From contig JAFTJA010000004.1 of assembly GCA_017456605.1 (NCBI GenBank), positions 248,001-312,000 of the forward strand: a stretch of 64,000 bases of DNA, read 5' to 3'. Source of the stretch: Clostridia bacterium. GTDB taxonomy: Bacteria; Bacillota; Clostridia; Monoglobales; Monoglobaceae. How positions within the stretch are numbered: the first letter of the stretch is position 1; the number at the start of each line of letters is the position of its first letter. The notes beneath the pieces are model-generated. The model made no database searches, had not been told where the DNA came from, and saw only the letters and a list, made by a program, of their open reading frames with translations. The position numbers and the translations under genes are program-made. Shown here in pieces: positions 62,415 to 64,000 of this stretch.

Positions 62415-63649
62415 TGAAAAGGGCAAATTACAGACTGCCCGCGTATCTTCTTGTTCTTATGAATGTGCTCGGGTTTTTGCTTGTGTTTATGGCAAATGAT
62501 TATCAGCTGAACGTGCTTTACGTCGGGCTTGGTATGATGTGCCTTTTTTTGCTTATATATTCGATTTTGGTGCTGTGCCGTATGGGCGACAAATATCTTG
62601 TGCTTATTGCCTCGATGCTTATGACAATCGGGGTTCTTATGCTGTGTAGGCTGAACATTGTGACGGGCGCAAGGCAAATTGTGTGGATTGGTATCGGCGG
62701 CATTGTGTTTTTTGCTACATATACGATTTATTACAACATCCGTTTCTGGCACAGGATGTGGTTTTTGTATGTGGCTTTGGGCATTGCTCTTTTTGTGATA
62801 ACCCTTGTTTTCGGGAAGACGGTAAACGGCTCAAGAAACTGGATTGATATTGGACCCATTGCTTTTCAGCCTTCCGAAATAATAAAAATCCTTTATGTCA
62901 TGTTTCTTTCGTGTCATTATTCAAAGAGTTGGGAAAAGCCTTTCCTTCGGGTAAACCCTATGTATATGACGGGGATTGTGACTTATGTTTATATCCTTTT
63001 TCTTATGCTTCAAAGGGACTGGGGCACCATTTTGGTTGTTTTTTCAATCTTCATTTTTATGATATACATTTATGAAGAAACAAAGTGGTTTCTCTGGGCA
63101 AATATCGCGGCAGCAGTGATTGTGGCGCTTATCGGCTACAAGTTTTTGTATCATATCCAGGTGCGCGTTGGTGTGTGGCTTGACCCATGGGCGGATGTTT
63201 CAAACAAAGGCTATCAGATTGCGCAGTCGCTTTTTGCCATTGCGTCGGGGGGATATTTTGGAAAAGGCCTGGGCAACGGCTCGCCTGATTATATTCCGGA
63301 GGTGCATACAGACTTCATTTTTTCTGCAATCTGTGAGGAAATGGGGGTTTTTGGCGGAGCGGCAGTTATCATTTTGTTCTTTTTGCTCTTTTACAGATGC
63401 TTCAAGGTTACCCTAAACACCGAAAACCAGTACAACAAAGCGGTTGGCGCGGGACTTACCCTTATGTTTGCTTTGCAGACGTTCATAATTATCGGCGGTG
63501 TGACGAAATTCATACCCCTCACCGGCATAACGCTGCCATTTGTCAGCTATGGCGGAACGTCCATTGTTGTAAGCTTTGCGTCACTTGGTATAATCCAGGC
63601 AATTTCTGCCATCGAGGACAGAAAGGGGGCAGAAGCACTTGAACAGTAA
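62411..63649 (+). CDS. FtsW/RodA/SpoVE family peptidoglycan glycosyltransferase
   Basis: The 412-residue protein has about ten membrane segments and SEDS motifs: GSRNWIDIGPIAFQPSEIIKI, LQRDWGTILVVFSIF, KGYQIAQSLFAIASGGYFGKGLGNG, FIFSAICEEMGVFGG and PLTGITLPFVSYGGTS. It polymerises glycan strands with the class B PBP encoded next. The FHA-SEDS-PBP set resembles the actinobacterial FhaB-RodA-PbpA order. Assignment to FtsW, RodA or SpoVE cannot be made from motifs alone. GGGAGGAAG precedes the ATG at 62411; an adjacent ATG at 62414 is also possible. Confidence 0.9.
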   Translation: MMKRANYRLPAYLLVLMNVLGFLLVFMANDYQLNVLYVGLGMMCLFLLIYSILVLCRMGDKYLVLIASMLMTIGVLMLCRLNIVTGARQIVWIGIGGIVFFATYTIYYNIRFWHRMWFLYVALGIALFVITLVFGKTVNGSRNWIDIGPIAFQPSEIIKILYVMFLSCHYSKSWEKPFLRVNPMYMTGIVTYVYILFLMLQRDWGTILVVFSIFIFMIYIYEETKWFLWANIAAAVIVALIGYKFLYHIQVRVGVWLDPWADVSNKGYQIAQSLFAIASGGYFGKGLGNGSPDYIPEVHTDFIFSAICEEMGVFGGAAVIILFFLLFYRCFKVTLNTENQYNKAVGAGLTLMFALQTFIIIGGVTKFIPLTGITLPFVSYGGTSIVVSFASLGIIQAISAIEDRKGAEALEQ

Positions 63650-64000
63650 CAGAAAAATTATACGCGTTCTGATTGTGGTTTCGGCACTTTTTCTGGCGCT
63701 TCTCACCTATCTTTTGTATTTCAATATGTTTGAGGCAGAAAGTGTTGCTACGAATCCGTACAATCGCCGTCAGTGGGACGATGAAAAATATGTGACCCGT
63801 GGCACTATTTATGACCAAGACGGGATAGTTCTTGCCGAAACCGTTGAAGACGGGGTCAGCATAAAGCGTGAATATCCTTACGGCAGGCTTTACAGCCATG
63901 TGATTGGATATTGTTCAAGGGTTTATGGAAAGAGCCTGCTTGAAAGAGAATTTGACAGTGAGCTTTTGGGAAAGGGCGACATTGGTATCTTTCAGGGCGA
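63639..64000 (+). CDS. class B penicillin-binding protein, N-terminal part
   Basis: A TTG at 63639 with AAAGGGGG upstream opens a frame that runs off the window after 120 codons. The product starts with a basic residue cluster and one membrane segment (VLIVVSALFLALLTYLLYF). It then has the class B PBP entry motif NPYNRRQWDDEKYVTRGTIY followed by DQDGIVLAE, as in PbpA. The transpeptidase active site is outside the window. It overlaps the SEDS gene by 11 bp. Confidence 0.85.
   Translation, partial: MNSNRKIIRVLIVVSALFLALLTYLLYFNMFEAESVATNPYNRRQWDDEKYVTRGTIYDQDGIVLAETVEDGVSIKREYPYGRLYSHVIGYCSRVYGKSLLEREFDSELLGKGDIGIFQG

Overview
The window looks like a chromosomal segment of an anaerobic, low-to-moderate GC Firmicute of the class Clostridia, probably an Oscillospiraceae-like or related uncultured gut or rumen lineage. 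The evidence is the gene set and order: rpsU next to yqeY, a ctsR-mcsA-mcsB-clpC operon, GatCAB amidotransferase, perR beside a rubrerythrin, YlxM-Ffh, nadD-yqeK-LCP-rsfS, KhpA, and many promoters of the TTGACA-N17-TATAAT type. Ribosome binding sites are strong, and GTG and TTG starts occur. No tRNA, rRNA, CRISPR array or insertion sequence was seen. Sampled core genes are about 45% GC.

Layout. 1-6.6 kb: the tail of an HD-type dNTP triphosphohydrolase, then a cell-envelope group (two polysaccharide deacetylases, a secreted InlB/copper-amine-oxidase-N/ricin-like protein, an M23 peptidase), a CpXC protein and an acetyl-type MetA. 6.7-13 kb: TepA-like peptidase, rpsU-yqeY-yqeG, an AP endonuclease family protein, Xaa-Pro peptidase, efp, a Cys/Asp-tailed protein, and perR-rubrerythrin. 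13.4-15.5 kb: an AT-rich accessory insertion with a two-gene ATPase/TOPRIM (AbiL- or PARIS-like) candidate defence system, followed by the orphan 3' end of a second rubrerythrin. 15.7-24.6 kb: amidohydrolase, glycerate kinase, the CtsR regulon operon (minus strand), AzlCD and malic enzyme. 24.6-25.3 kb: a 59-codon gene and two tandem, structurally covarying small RNAs on the minus strand. This is the strongest candidate here for something undescribed. 25.3-28.3 kb: a Zur-znuACB zinc uptake operon with a perfect operator-like palindrome.

28.3-46 kb is core machinery: a paired M16 peptidase, lgt, ylxM-ffh-rpsP-khpA-rimM-trmD, a zinc-ribbon membrane protein, nadD-yqeK-LCP-rsfS-leuS, an HD hydrolase, nadE and rnmV. 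46-56 kb: OPT transporter with a PqqD-like protein, gatCAB (minus strand), and a cupin-XRE regulator with potABCD. 56-64 kb: pth-mfd, a PrsA-like foldase, and an FHA-FtsW/RodA-class B PBP cell-wall synthesis operon that runs off the right edge.

All calls rest on reading motifs, start sites and context by eye. No database search or folding program was run.
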